Source: Lolium rigidum (taxonomy: Eukaryota > Streptophyta > Magnoliopsida > Poales > Poaceae). From it: a DNA stretch of 64,000 bases. Position 1 is the stretch's first letter. Every line of letters starts with the position of its first letter. Location of the stretch: positions 175,986,017 to 176,050,016 of the forward strand of contig NC_061513.1 in the NCBI RefSeq assembly GCF_022539505.1. Direction: 5' to 3'. Below the pieces are notes generated by a model. The model was not told where the DNA came from, did no database searches, and was given only the letters and a program-made list of their open reading frames with translations. Position numbers and translations under genes: made by a program. Shown here one piece after another: positions 46,275 through 57,793 of the stretch.

Positions 46275-48005
46275 TCATTTTACAAAAATAACTTTACACC
46301 CTAACGTCACCCCTTGCGGAGTTTCCCTTTCTTCAGGTACACTTGACTCCTCCTCAAGCCTGTCGACAATTATGTTGGCGGGCACTAAGACATTCGGGTA
46401 CAGTTCTTCAAAATCACCAGTTGCGTTGGCGATAGATAGCAAACATGCTGAGGGATAACGAGCAAGCACAAGGGCAAGCGTACACTTGGCCCCTGCGAAA
46501 ACTTGAGCTCGCACCAAATCCCGAACCTTCTTGGCGTTTCCAAACTCGGACATCAAAGTCAAAAGCGTGGGGAACCGCATTCAAAGGAAACATTGTCTTC
46601 CAAACCACCCTCATAGCTTTATAGCACTTATCAAAGAATTGGTGGACTTGTTGGACCCGATCCTGAAATTTTGCAACAGCTCGAAGCCTTCAAGTGATCC
46701 CGCCGTAAAATCTCTTCGGATGAGGAAAGCTGGATTAAAGCATGCACTCGCTCGTGTATCCGCTTGTTCTCTTCCGCACGGTTCAACGCTATGATTGGCA
46801 AAAGAATCAGTAAAGAGTCAGACAAGGTGTTGTTAACAAAAGGGCAAATAAATCAGGAAACTTACAGTTCAAACTCTCAGTAGCTTTATGCAGCTCAGTA
46901 AGAGTGTATCGTTCCACGTCGGCTGCAATCTCGCTCTTCTTATTGACAATAGCAGCTAAGGCATAAGTGCTTGCGCGTGTCCTTTTCCATCTCGCGTAAT
47001 CCGATCCTTCATACGCTGGATCCGATCACTTTCGGGAAGGGCACCCGAAGAGTCGTCAACAAATGAGGGTACTGGGAAGACCTGCAGGAAACACCGTTAC
47101 AAAAGGATGATGGATATGGTACGGCTGAGCATCCGAAATAACTCCCATCGGGAGAAGTACAAGAAGAAATATCATAACAAAAGTGTGCTAACAACATTGC
47201 TAGCACGGAGTTTATTACAAGCATAAGTTTTGCGGCAGAATAATGTTTCACATCAGTTCAAGCATAAAGTTTGCTACAAGAATCAAGGGGCTTGGGTCTG
47301 AGTCGATAAACTGGGTCCAGCCGACGATTTCCTTGATGAAACCAGTTCAAGGAGTCGGCGGGCACAAGTAAGGGCGGACGCTTTAAAGGCGCTTAAATCA
47401 ACAAGCTGCCCGTCTTGCTCTTTCGGCAGCTCCTTGGTCATTTCTTCGATGTCACCCTTAAAGCCGTAACCCATCATAAGCTGGAAGGCAAGGACGGCAC
47501 CATAAGTGCGTTATGTATGCTTGAATACCTCGATAACCTCCTTGGTGTCAACCGCGAAGGCATCGACCAGCTGCCCCAGGGTCTTCTCCTGCTTGATCTT
47601 GGGGAAAATCATCGAGTGCATCCGCGCCAGGGCACCCTTCCCCTTTACAAGAAGCTCCCGCGTAAGCTGGTGAGAGGCAAGAATCATCGACATAGCATTT
47701 GCTGGAGAGTTGTTTGGAACTCTGTCCAGGGCATCAACAAGGATATTCGCCGCTTCTGCAGGAAAAAGAAAGAAAAAAGTACATTGGCAAAAGGATCGAA
47801 TCCATAAGTACATCAATCGACAGAGGTGTATAAAAATTACCAAGCAAGGCCAAAGAAGACTGACAAAGGACTTCATCCTTTTCGGCTGCCCGAGCTTCAG
47901 CCACCAGCCTGGATGCTTCCTCCTCCTTCAAATTCTCTTTCAGCTTTCCCAGTTCCACCTTCAGAGAGTCAACCTCTTGGCGAGCATCAGCAGCTATCTT
48001 GACTG

Positions 48006-51000
48006 TGCGGTGACCCAGCGTACCACTGCATGGTGTAGTACACAAGTCGTTGACATAACACAAGTGAAACACCGTTCCACCCATATTACATCTCTCAGAG
48101 TGGTACAACAGAAACATATGCGAGTCCAAGGTATGTCTATCGAAGTACACACGAACAGTTTACATAAGATCCACACACCCTCCTACTTTACAGATGAGGT
48201 AAAACTTCAAATAAAGCTCCAGAAGAACGACTCGTAATCTATCTTATTGCTAGCTTAAGTTCAAGAGCTACTTGGCTTGCTATAGAAATCTAGCTACTTA
48301 GGTGCTAGGATTAGGGAACGATTCCCTTCTATTGCTAGTCTAGGTTTCCATTATAACTGATGCAGGAGTTGACTCCATTGACTTCTTTGATTGGATTCTT
48401 CATCTCGTTGCAGTTGACTCCTTTGTCTTCGAGTTCCACGGTAGTTTCTCCTTCGGTGCCTTGCTCTAAGAAGGGGTTCAAACGAGATAGAATGAGTACG
48501 AGCGTACTCAAGCAAGTTCATATTAGGAAATATGTGTATCATGCACTAGCTACGGCCATAGACCGGAAAGTCATAGGCCAATGCAAGCTTTCATAAACAT
48601 TTCTTCAAAAGGTTTATTTTATTCTCGAAAACTATGCCCGTCGGTCTTCACGAGTTGAACAGAACTTCGTGGAGTTCCTTTCCCGCCGCGTTCGTAGCTC
48701 CCTTCCGGAACAGGGAGTGACAATCACAATTCAGTATCCTCTGCAGAGGTGCGTTACTTTTCCCATAAGAGAACTTATCCTTGTTGCCAACCGAGTAGCA
48801 TGCTCGTCCACACTTCCTTTGGTGTGAGGCCAGGTGTAAGATCCAAGCCCACACCGCCTTCTCCGCGACTGCAAACCCACCCTTTGTCCAACCGTACACC
48901 TCCAGTAGACTTCCCCGATAATACGGCTTTACTCATGGTGTACTCCGGACAATCCTTCATAGATGGTAGAGATTAACATCACTAATGGATGGGGATTTAA
49001 AAGGATATCCCAACCTATTGCGGCAGTAGCCTCCAACACCCCACCGTCTCTACCAATCCGTTGGCGTGCGTAAGGGAAAAGATACGGCTGGCTTCCCCAG
49101 AGCCATTATAGATCTCATGGTCAACGCGGTTTGTACGGCGCTAGAATCACTGGACGGCATTGGTAATTAATCCTAGGTTAATATAACCCATGCAATGGAA
49201 CCTCCACCATATCAACACATACCATGGTTCCATTGCCCACCACATAGTCATCTTCATAATTGTAAAATAATACTTTGCTTTTCAATGCATGAGTGATAAG
49301 TATAGTACTTTGCATATAATTTGATAAAAATAATCAAATGACATGAGCAAGCGATGAACTTGCCTTTTTTGACTGCAATATTATGCAGGCAAAAGCTTCG
49401 ATACGTGAGAACTCCAAATGCTGAAATACCATCATCGTCCGGTAAGGACAATGTTTAAAGAACTGGCAAAGATGCTATAATGCATAGTATGAGATGCAAT
49501 CGTCCTGAGCGTAACCTGATCCCGATGATTTAAGATTGATGAGTTGTAAAGATTTCTTTAGGGTTGGTTGCACTTTTAGAATGATTCTCAAACAAGGTTC
49601 TTATTAGGGTTTGGTTATATTAGCATCATAATCAAGTGATATAAGACATCATAACAATCATACACATAAAGAACAGTGATGGAATAATATGTGAAGAACA
49701 GTTGTCAATTTTAAGTTCTATAGAACATGGTTGATGAGTACTTATACTATACTTCAAAAGAATAACTTTTGAAGAACATGTTGTTTAAGAAACAATGAGT
49801 ATTTCAAAGAAGGATTAGGACTTCTAAGGTTTGATTGACATTTGTACTTCAAAAGAATAACTTTTGAAGAACAGGTTAAATAAGAACAAGAACTACTATA
49901 ATTAGGGGCTATGGCTTCTAGGATTTACTTATTAGATTCATTTAGTTCTCTAATAGGAACTAGTTGGATTGTTAAATAGAATTGGTCTATACATAGCAAG
50001 TATTAGCAATTTATTACTATGGTTGATTATGGGTATCATATCAAAGACTGATGGTCAAAGTGTTGCTATAAGTTAGGGTTTACTATGGTTTCACAATTGC
50101 TTCACTAAATAATCTCTAATGGTTACTAATCTAAGTGGTCTGTCATTTCGTAAGTAGGGTGTAGTGGAATAGGAACATGTGTTCTGAATTGCTATACAAG
50201 GTTGGTTCTAGGTTTTATCTTATGGTGCTTCTAGGGTTTAATGGTTGAGGTTGATCTTAATGGTATGGTATATAGAAGTGGTGATCAATGGTGCCTACAT
50301 GTGATATCAAACTAGAGTTTATATCTAGGTGGCACTAGTGGATTATATAGGTGTTAACCAAAAATAAAGACATGAAATGATGGTTTCATGTGAATTGTTT
50401 CTAGTTTTATTTTAGTGGATCATGAGTATGCACTCATTGGTTGTTTATTATGATCTTACATGTAAAGGTGAAGTGGCTATGATCACATGGGTTAAACCCC
50501 CAGGGTTTTAGGATTGGAACTATTTTAGGATGATCATATAAAATCATGAGGTTGGTCTTTTATTTATTTGAAAACTAGGTTCCTAAATTGTGATATAATT
50601 CTTAAAGTAATAATTGGTAATAAAGTTGAAATTATTAATCACTTTGATATAACAATAATAATGGATCTAACATTGTATTATAAAGAAAATATGATAAATA
50701 CTATTAGGGTTTAGGGTTTTTAATTGAAGTAATGGTCAATTAGGATTCTCATGTGATTAAACATAACCATTAAGAAACAACTGTTGTTTTATATGGCATA
50801 TTAATGTGAAGTAATATTTAATATTTTATTTATGCGAAGAATTGAAACAAGAATTTATCTACTTAGTTTTTAAGTTTTAATAGTTTAAAATTTAAAATTT
50901 GGTCTTCTAAAATTTTAGAGGAAATTCATAATGTTGTTCTTTTAAACTTTAAGTATTTGTTTTCTATTTTATTTATAGAGGTCATTTTATGATACTCAAT

Positions 51001-54000
51001 TCTATTTATTGTTTTCTTTTTATTTTCTTAAATGTTTAAAAGATTTCTAAAAAAAATAACCAAATAAAAATAATATTAAAACTAGACCAAGTGGTCTGTT
51101 GGGCTGGCCCAATTGATTTGGCCCAAACCAGGCCTGGGTCGGTTGGGTCTAACCCAACCCAATCCCCACTCTCTCGCTCACCTCTCTCTCACACACGCAC
51201 GCACACGGTCACCGCCTACCTCTCTTCTCTCTCGTGGCCACCATGCCCCCGCGGCGGCGCCGCTCGCCCCCGGCCGCTCCTGACCAACCCCGGCACCGGC
51301 GGGTTAGGGTTTTTGGTCTCCTCGATGAACTCTACCACCTCCCCTAGATTGATTTGGCCGCTGCTGTCTCTAGCGGTCGCCTCGACCCCGAAACCCTAGC
51401 CGGTCATCGGCGGCTAGTCTGGCCGCCACCGACCCCTTCAGGCTCCGGTGAGTTGTTGCTGCCCTAGCGCCACCTTGTGGTCCTTCTTCCCCAACCCCAT
51501 CGCCTCCTTTCTGCATCCCCGTCGCTGGCCTCGACGAGCACCGCCGTCTGCGGTCGCGCCGCTTCTCTGGCTGCTCCCGCACGTCGACGAGCTGCTGCTC
51601 TGGTGCCACCTCGTGGTCGCTCTCCTTTACCTCTAGCACACCCCTGCCGTCTCCTCCTCTCTGCCATTGTTAACCTCTTCTAGTTAATTTATACTGCGGT
51701 GGGTATGTAATGGATCGTGAGACGGTGTCGGTGATGTACTGCTCGTGATGGTGGTGGTCTGGTGGTGTGGTGACAACTTCGTCCCCGACGCCGGTTGGAC
51801 GGTGTCGCCGACGCAACCCCGGCGTCGCCTACTGCATCTTCTTCTCTACATTTATGTGAGCTAAATCATTCCTTACTCCCCTGTCTTTGGTCATAGTGCT
51901 ATGTGCTGCAATTTTGCTGAGCAGATAATGCCCCTGGTGATGTTGTACTGGACCTTAACTAGTTTGTGTGGATTCAGTTACCTGCTAGCTGGTTGTACTA
52001 TGTTGGTATCCCACTCTGGATGATTTAATCATCCAGACACAGTTGGCTTATTATGATTATGATATAACTCTTACCTACTGTGTATACCTGGTATTGCTAC
52101 TGAAGAAATTGAGTTCTATTAAATTCTTATTGAGCTCAAAGATACTGGAAATCAATTCCTGGTTACTTGTGATGCTTGGGCAATACCTGATGCTTGTTGA
52201 CCGAGGCAATTCAGTGATACTCTTGTTTACTTCTTAGTGGCTTATTTATGCAGGGAGCATGTATTATTGATTTCCCAAATAGTACTTAATTATTGGCTTG
52301 CTGTTGAGCTTATTTGCTTGTTTAATATTGCTTGATTGTGTCTATACACTACTTGGTTGGCCTGGAATTCATTTTCTGGACCCCAAGTAATTTCATGTAT
52401 CAAGTTGATTGGCTGCTCTACCAGTTGCTATATATTGATGATGCCCCTGTGTGGATGATTCATTCACCCAGGCATATATTTACTATATGATGTATGCTTG
52501 ATATAAACAGATACTTGTGTTTGATTATTTACTTGATGGCTGGCTTGTATTTATGAATCTAGCTGCCCTCATAGATGGCTTCTCTGGTTCTAGATATAAA
52601 CTGATAAGAACAGATTATCTTCTTGATCTTGTAGCCTTGCCGATGATGCAAAGGCTGAGGCACCAATTTAAAATAAGAACAGATACTATTGATGACTTAA
52701 AAATTCTCTGTGATGATTCTTGCATAGCATCTCTATGCAGATCTGAGAGAAAACAAATCCTTCCAATCCTTCTAAGTGAAAACTTAGTTGAAGGGTAGAT
52801 GGATCTGCTTCCTATGCATATTACCCTTTTATTTTCCCCAGGATGCAAAGGCTAAGAGCACATGCTTTTATTAAATTGTTGGATCAACCTGCTCGTTTGT
52901 GTAGATCTTGACCTTCCGGCTCCGTGGATTTATCTTCTTCTTGTGGCATGCTTGTTCCCCTGAATCCGATTGACTTACTTGTTGTAGCCTCCTCCTCCTA
53001 GCTTCCCGATCTCGCTATTTGGCTCATATTTATGTGGAACAAAACAAGATACAGCTGATGTGTTCTTGCTGTTCTATAGCTACTTACCAGATTTGCCAAA
53101 GTGTGGTGTGTGTGTTGGCTGAAAATGTGAGATGTAGAGGAAAGCTGCTTGGTACAGCCTATGTGCTGTTTATATAGGGCTGGAGTGTTGGCTGTGGGGG
53201 TGACAACACACAGCTGCATGTGTGAGTATGCTGCTAGCAGATGACATCATCTGATTGTACAAGTTCCCATGTTGGTTTGCTTTTCCTCTTGTGCAAGGTA
53301 TCTCAGGTTGATCTTATCCCTTGCCTGACCATGCTTTGCCTTATTTTGGTACTGCCAAGTGTTAATTCTTATGGAACTGCTACATGTGAGCTTTGCATTA
53401 TAACCTGTGGGATTAAATTGTGTGGCTAATGATCATTCATCTTGACTATCTAATGTCAATGGTGAATTATTTTATTTAAATCATGTGGGCTTGTTTAAAT
53501 AGGAACTTGGTTAGGTTAGAGGGATTAATTGGTTGCCTTAGTTGCCTAAAATAAGTGGATCAAATATTGTTGCCATTTTCTCTTATTCGACATGGATCAA
53601 ATATTGTCACTTGTCCCTGTTGCCTATTTTCTCACTGTTTCATAATGATGCAGAATGATCCATTGTCCCTCTTATGATCCAGAGATGATATATAATTCCC
53701 AAAGTTGCCTATAACTGAAATTGATCCCTCTAATCCACAATTTAGATATTAGAACAAGTTTCTAATATCTAGTAGTCGAGTTCCAATATCAAAATGCCTC
53801 ATCTTTGATGATGGCGACATTTTAACCATAACAATTTGTTTTCCTTTTGTCTTTGTTTTATTTTTCTTTTGCAGGAAAAGAATAAGAAGATTGGGAGATA
53901 TTTGGAAGATGAAGATTTAGTTTAGGATTTTCCCTTTATTACTTTTGTAATCTTCTATTTCTTTTCCAACATGTAATATTCAATAAATGTTGTAAATGAA

Positions 54001-54359
54001 ATACTTATGTGAAATATTATTTGTAATATTTGATTCTCATTTCTACTTATTTTTACTTTGTATTTATATAATTGTTTAGAATTCAAATTCCAATTCAAAT
54101 TACTATTTGAATTATGTCTTTCATATTTGAATTTGAATTCAAACTATTTCCCTCGAAAACATAGTAAATCAACAAAGGTCATGTCGAAATTTATCGCACT
54201 TGTGTGGATGACACACATCAATTCCATCGACACAAGAGAAACCTTGATCGCTTTGTGTTTTAGATGAACGCGCGAAAATCCCCCGGATTTTCTATGCATG
54301 AATGCAGTGCACACTCTCGTGTTCTCTCTTTTTCTTGCCTCTAAACCTGGGATATTACA
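48006..54359 (+). mobile_element. 6.35-kb TG...CA element, probably a giant solo LTR
   Basis: Begins TGCGGTGACCCAGCG and ends CTGGGATATTACA, with 5-bp duplications GACTG at 48001-48005 and 54360-54364. Removing it with one GACTG restores the frame of antisense exon 4 exactly. I found no repeated ends, primer site or pol genes inside. From 51090 a CT-rich leader leads into a GC-rich stretch (51170-51840) with an ATG in good context at 51243 but only 34 codons; an AATAAA lies at 53982-53987. That layout fits U3 (3.1 kb), R and U5 (0.35 kb) of one very long LTR. The alternative is an unclassified element with diverged LTRs. Confidence 0.6.
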
Positions 54360-55229
54360 GACTGCGCCATCCAATTTCAAGAAGGAAGATTCGACTTCCT
54401 CTTGTAGTCGAGCCTTGTCAGCTTCCAGAGAAGTGAATTGGGAGGCGAAGGCCCCCAAAGAGGAAATAACGCCTCGCAAGTCCTTAAGAAAGAAGGATAT
54501 TTTACCAGAAATTGTCAAGCAAAGCACGCTCCAAGAGATTGGCATCACAGTTAGAAAAAGACTTACAGAAGGAGGAGTCGCGGTGGCAGCAGTTGGAGAG
54601 ATGTTTTTCCCTTTGGAAAGGGAAGAAGTAGTCGCTGCTTGAGCCATATGGGCAGCCTTAGGAGCCGAAGCTTCGGAAGCCACTACGACCAGCGAAGCAG
54701 CATCAGATTTGGCTTTTTTTAGACGGAGGCTCGATAAAGCCTTCGTCGCTGCAAAGGTGAAAGGTCGACAATGAAGAGTAAGAAAAATAAAAGGGCAAAG
54801 TATAACTTCAGAAAAGAAACTACTTACATGTCAAAGAGATCATCTTCATCGGCAAAGCCGCCGGTTGATCTCTTCACGAGTGAAGCCCCGGCCTCCTCGG
54901 CACTTGCATCAACAAAGGTATCATGATCAGCGTCGTCATTACGCATTGATCCATCCGCGACACCGGCGTCATCGGCCGAGGAAGGAAGGTCGGTGTGGGC
55001 AACTTCAAAATCTATCGTACCATTATATTCGTCCTCTAGGCCTGTATGCTCGACAGAGTGAAAGTCTACGGGGATTGAGGAGCCTCTCCCTTCAGAAGTA
55101 TCGTCCGGTGAATCATGCATATTTCCAGAGACTATGGGGATCTGTCGAAGAAAATAGCAAATAAGAACAATGGTAATTATGTTGGCTAGGTAAAAGCAGC
55201 ATAGCAGGAACATGAAGAAAGAAAAATAC

Positions 55230-56255
55230 CTTTGCTGGTGGATGGTCAGCGTCAAGGGGAGCATAAGAAGAAATCAGTGGAATCGAATCTTCCTGGCTAA
55301 AGGAGGTAAGGCGACGGACTTCGTCAAGCAACTCCTTTTCCGACAGATCGGCAGCGTTGATCCTGGTTTCGTCCTTTGGACCTGAGTACAACCACATCGG
55401 GTGAACTCTGGCCATGACTAGTTGGACTCGGCGTTTCAAGAATAACGCTGCCACCTCTGTGCCGATCATAGTTTGGCTGTCAGCCTCTTTGATTCGAAGG
55501 AATTTGGCGAATAGTTCTTCGGCTGTTGCTCTTTCGTCGGGTGAGAGAATATTCTTCCAAGAATTTTTGGGCTTAGCTTCGGAGACATCGGCAAAGCAAG
55601 GAAGCCGAGATTCGGGTGATAGGGAGTCCTTGATGTAAAACCATTTCAGTCTCCACCCTTGCACAGACTCCCTCATTGGGAAATTGAAATAATTGACCTC
55701 CGAACGAGCTACAAACCCCACTCCTCCGATGACAAAGTAATCATTCACTACTCGCCGTATCTCTTTACGTAGAAGATCTTTTTCCACAGCCCGAAATGAG
55801 GTTCGATACCCGTAAACGCCTCGCAAAGGGTGATGAACACAGCGAACATGGAGGATTGAGTTGGGGGTAAGTTGCCATAGTTGGATTTCGTACGTTCGCA
55901 AGAGATGAAGGAGGAATCCATGAGTGGGAAGCGAAAGGCCTCGGTATAGGAAAGATAAGAACATCACGGTAAAGCCAGCAGGAGGATCAGGCCGAGAAAT
56001 CGCACCTGGAAGGATTACGTTTCCCGCGTCAGAAGATATCAATCCCAGGCTTCGGGATCTCTTTTCGTCACGCTTGGTGACGGTTGATGCTACCCAGTCA
56101 CCGGGCTTGACCATTGAACTCGACGGCGCTGGCGGCACTGGAGCTGGGGGAGGAGCGCTAGGAGCGCTCCCCTTCAGAAGGGAAGAGGAGGACTTGGCGG
56201 CGGCACCTCCGCTGGTGGAGCTGGCGGCGGCGGCAAGATTCTTCTTCTTCACCAT
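55230..56255 (-). CDS. Antisense gene exon 1 (PF04195-like domain)
   Basis: 342 codons, open throughout, ending CAAAG before GTATTT. The N-terminus is Lys- then Ala/Ser/Pro-rich (MVKKKNLAAAASS). From about residue 90 comes a compact conserved domain: MFLSFLYRGLSLPTHGFLLH, LLRTYEIQLWQLTPNSILHV, then FPMRESVQGWRLKWFYIKD at about 200. Such domains occur in grass proteins annotated as retrotransposon-related; their activity is not established as far as I know. An ATG in weak context and an upstream CACGTG box suggest its own promoter. Confidence 0.65.
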
Positions 56256-56425
56256 TGTGAGATCTGACGAAGATTGGAAAAGCAGTGGTGGCGGCGCAGC
56301 AACGGCAAAGGGAGGAAGAAGGAGAAGAATGAGAAGATGCTACGGAAAACGTGGAGAAGATTAGATATTTCTCGCCCTTTGGAGATTTTGAGGAAGAGAT
56401 AAGTGCTGTGTAAGCACGTGGCGCT
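56256..56425 (-). promoter_or_regulatory. Putative promoter of the antisense gene
   Basis: On the minus strand a G-box core CACGTG (56415-56420, in GCCACGTGC) lies about 165 bp before the ATG, and an AT-rich AAATATCTAATC (about 56358-56370) lies about 50 bp downstream of it. Between this and the ATG the sequence is CT-rich like plant leaders. No direct evidence of transcription. Confidence 0.35.
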
Positions 56426-56660
56426 TGAAGAAAGAGTGGAACCGGCGGCCCATTATTCCCACATTGTGCGAAAATCGAGGAGACACCTCGATCGCCACGC
56501 GTGCAATGGTCAAGCCCTAAAAACTGCCCGCGCAGAGCTAGGGTAGGCCCGTCAGGTCACGTCCTGTCAATCAGCCCACAGCAATTACACGTCATCAGTG
56601 ACGTCATAAATAACTAGAGGTATTCGAAGGGAAAATGGAAAGTTATCGGATGAAGGACTT

Positions 56661-57252
56661 AAGTCTACGCACGGATTGTAAGCATCCGTACCTAGACTCG
56701 GGGGCTACTCCCATCGGGAGCGCTGACGCGCACCCGATAAAATGAAGACTCGACAGAATGAGCAGTCGAAGGAAGAAGGTTTGAGTCTGCACTCGGTTGC
56801 AAGCGCTCGCACCCAGACACTCGGGGGCTACTACTCCCATTGGGAGCGCGTGATGCACACCCGATAGAAGTTTTTTGCACTCCAGGATCATGCCCGGGGA
56901 CTTGATTCTGTGTAGGGTGACGTTGTTTTGCCATCGGCAGTTAACCAACAAAAGTTGGGCACGTTACTCATTATCCCTTGCATAAAGAAAATATGTCGGA
57001 TGACCTATGAAGACCTGCGAAAAACCTCGGCAGAAGAGAACATTCGAGTGGTACAACCTGAGTCTACGCACGGATTGCAAGCATCCGTAGCTAGACTCGG
57101 GGGCTACTCCCATCGGGAGCGCTGACGCGCACCCGATAGAAGAAGATGAAGCAGATTCAAGATGAACAAGGACAATGAAGGAGAAGAACATCAGGAGGAG
57201 ACGTATTTTAGTCTCTACCCAAACTATCTTCGGCTAGACACTCGGGGGCTAC
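56661..57252 (+). repeat. Repeated PPT-like units before the Tat 3' LTR
   Basis: Three diverged copies of an 80-90-bp unit (56661-56739, 56782-56870, 57061-57140), each with AGTCT(A/G)C, a GGATTG(C/T)AAGCATCC-like inverted repeat, ACTCGGGGGCTACT, CCCATCGGGAG and a GCGCACCCGATA end. A shorter fourth unit (about 57210-57252) provides the actual polypurine tract GACACTCGGGGGCTAC next to the LTR. Confidence 0.8.
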
Positions 57253-57793
57253 TGACGTGGGCACTACCCTTCGGTAACCGACATTGCCCTATCCTGTATT
57301 GATTAATTGGAGGCCCATGAAGACACCTGAAGGCGAGATGGGCCACCAGGACGGCGCACCAGAAGGTTCCTTGACGGGCAAGACAAGGAAGCGATCAAAC
57401 AAGGAAAGATCGGATCTAAAACTAGTGTAAACCTAGTCGTACTCGGTAAGACCTCTTGAGACCTAGCCTCCTATATAAAGGCCAGGAGAGGGGCTGCCGA
57501 GGGACACAATCAATCTTAGCAATCTTAGCCAGCAAAAGCTTAGAGCTAGGTCACCTTAGCAATAGCCATCTCGACGAGATCTAAGCCGAACTATTCGGCA
57601 CCCCATTGTAACCCATTATCATCATAATCAAGAACAGACAGGCAAGACGTAAGGGTTTTACCTCATCGAGGGCCCCGAACCTGGGTAAATCGCTCTCCCC
57701 GCTTGTCTGAGAACCGATGTCTCGTGTCAGCTTGCAGGATTCCATCAACCCTAAGCCCCTATCGGAGGGCATTGGCGAGGAGTACCCTCGACA
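57253..57793 (+). repeat. 3' LTR of the Tat-like element
   Basis: 541 bp, colinear with 26287-26828. The CATGC duplication follows at 57794, then Copia pol resumes. Confidence 0.92.

Larger units (their letters stand above)
46275..56255 (-). pseudogene. Spliced antisense gene of the Tat-like element
   Basis: Read on the minus strand, with GT-AG junctions found by eye: exon 1 56255-55230, exon 2 55141-54828, exon 3 54748-54567, exon 4 54482-54360 joined to 48000-47841 (split by an inserted element), exon 5 47755 to about 47283, exon 6 47081-46866, exon 7 46788 to about 46275. Phases agree at the first five joins. Exon 1 has a domain resembling the Pfam family named putative gypsy-type transposon (PF04195). 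Exons 4-7 are mostly coiled coil (SLKVELGKLKENLKEEEASR; ALNRAEENKRIHERVHALI). Damage: one extra A in an A7 run in exon 3, a TAA in exon 5 (47511-47513), a frame change in exon 6, and the 6.35-kb insertion. Function unknown. Confidence 0.7.
26287..57793 (+). mobile_element. Tat-like gypsy element with gag-protease and antisense gene
   Basis: LTRs of 542 and 541 bp (about 11 substitutions and one indel by eye, near 98 percent identity) with target duplication CATGC at 26282-26286 and 57794-57798. Internal order: primer site, gag, protease, then no reverse transcriptase, RNase H or integrase, then a spliced gene on the opposite strand, PPT repeats and the 3' LTR. Removing two nested insertions (28369-43931 and 48006-54359) leaves about 9.6 kb. 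The missing pol makes it non-autonomous. It inserted in the RNase H end of the Copia element. Confidence 0.9.

Noticed and set aside
51091..51399. 102-codon frame and GC-rich stretch resembling a host gene first exon
   Set aside because: The good-context ATG at 51243 gives only 34 codons, no domain is recognisable and no coding continuation was found. It lies wholly inside the 6.35-kb element.
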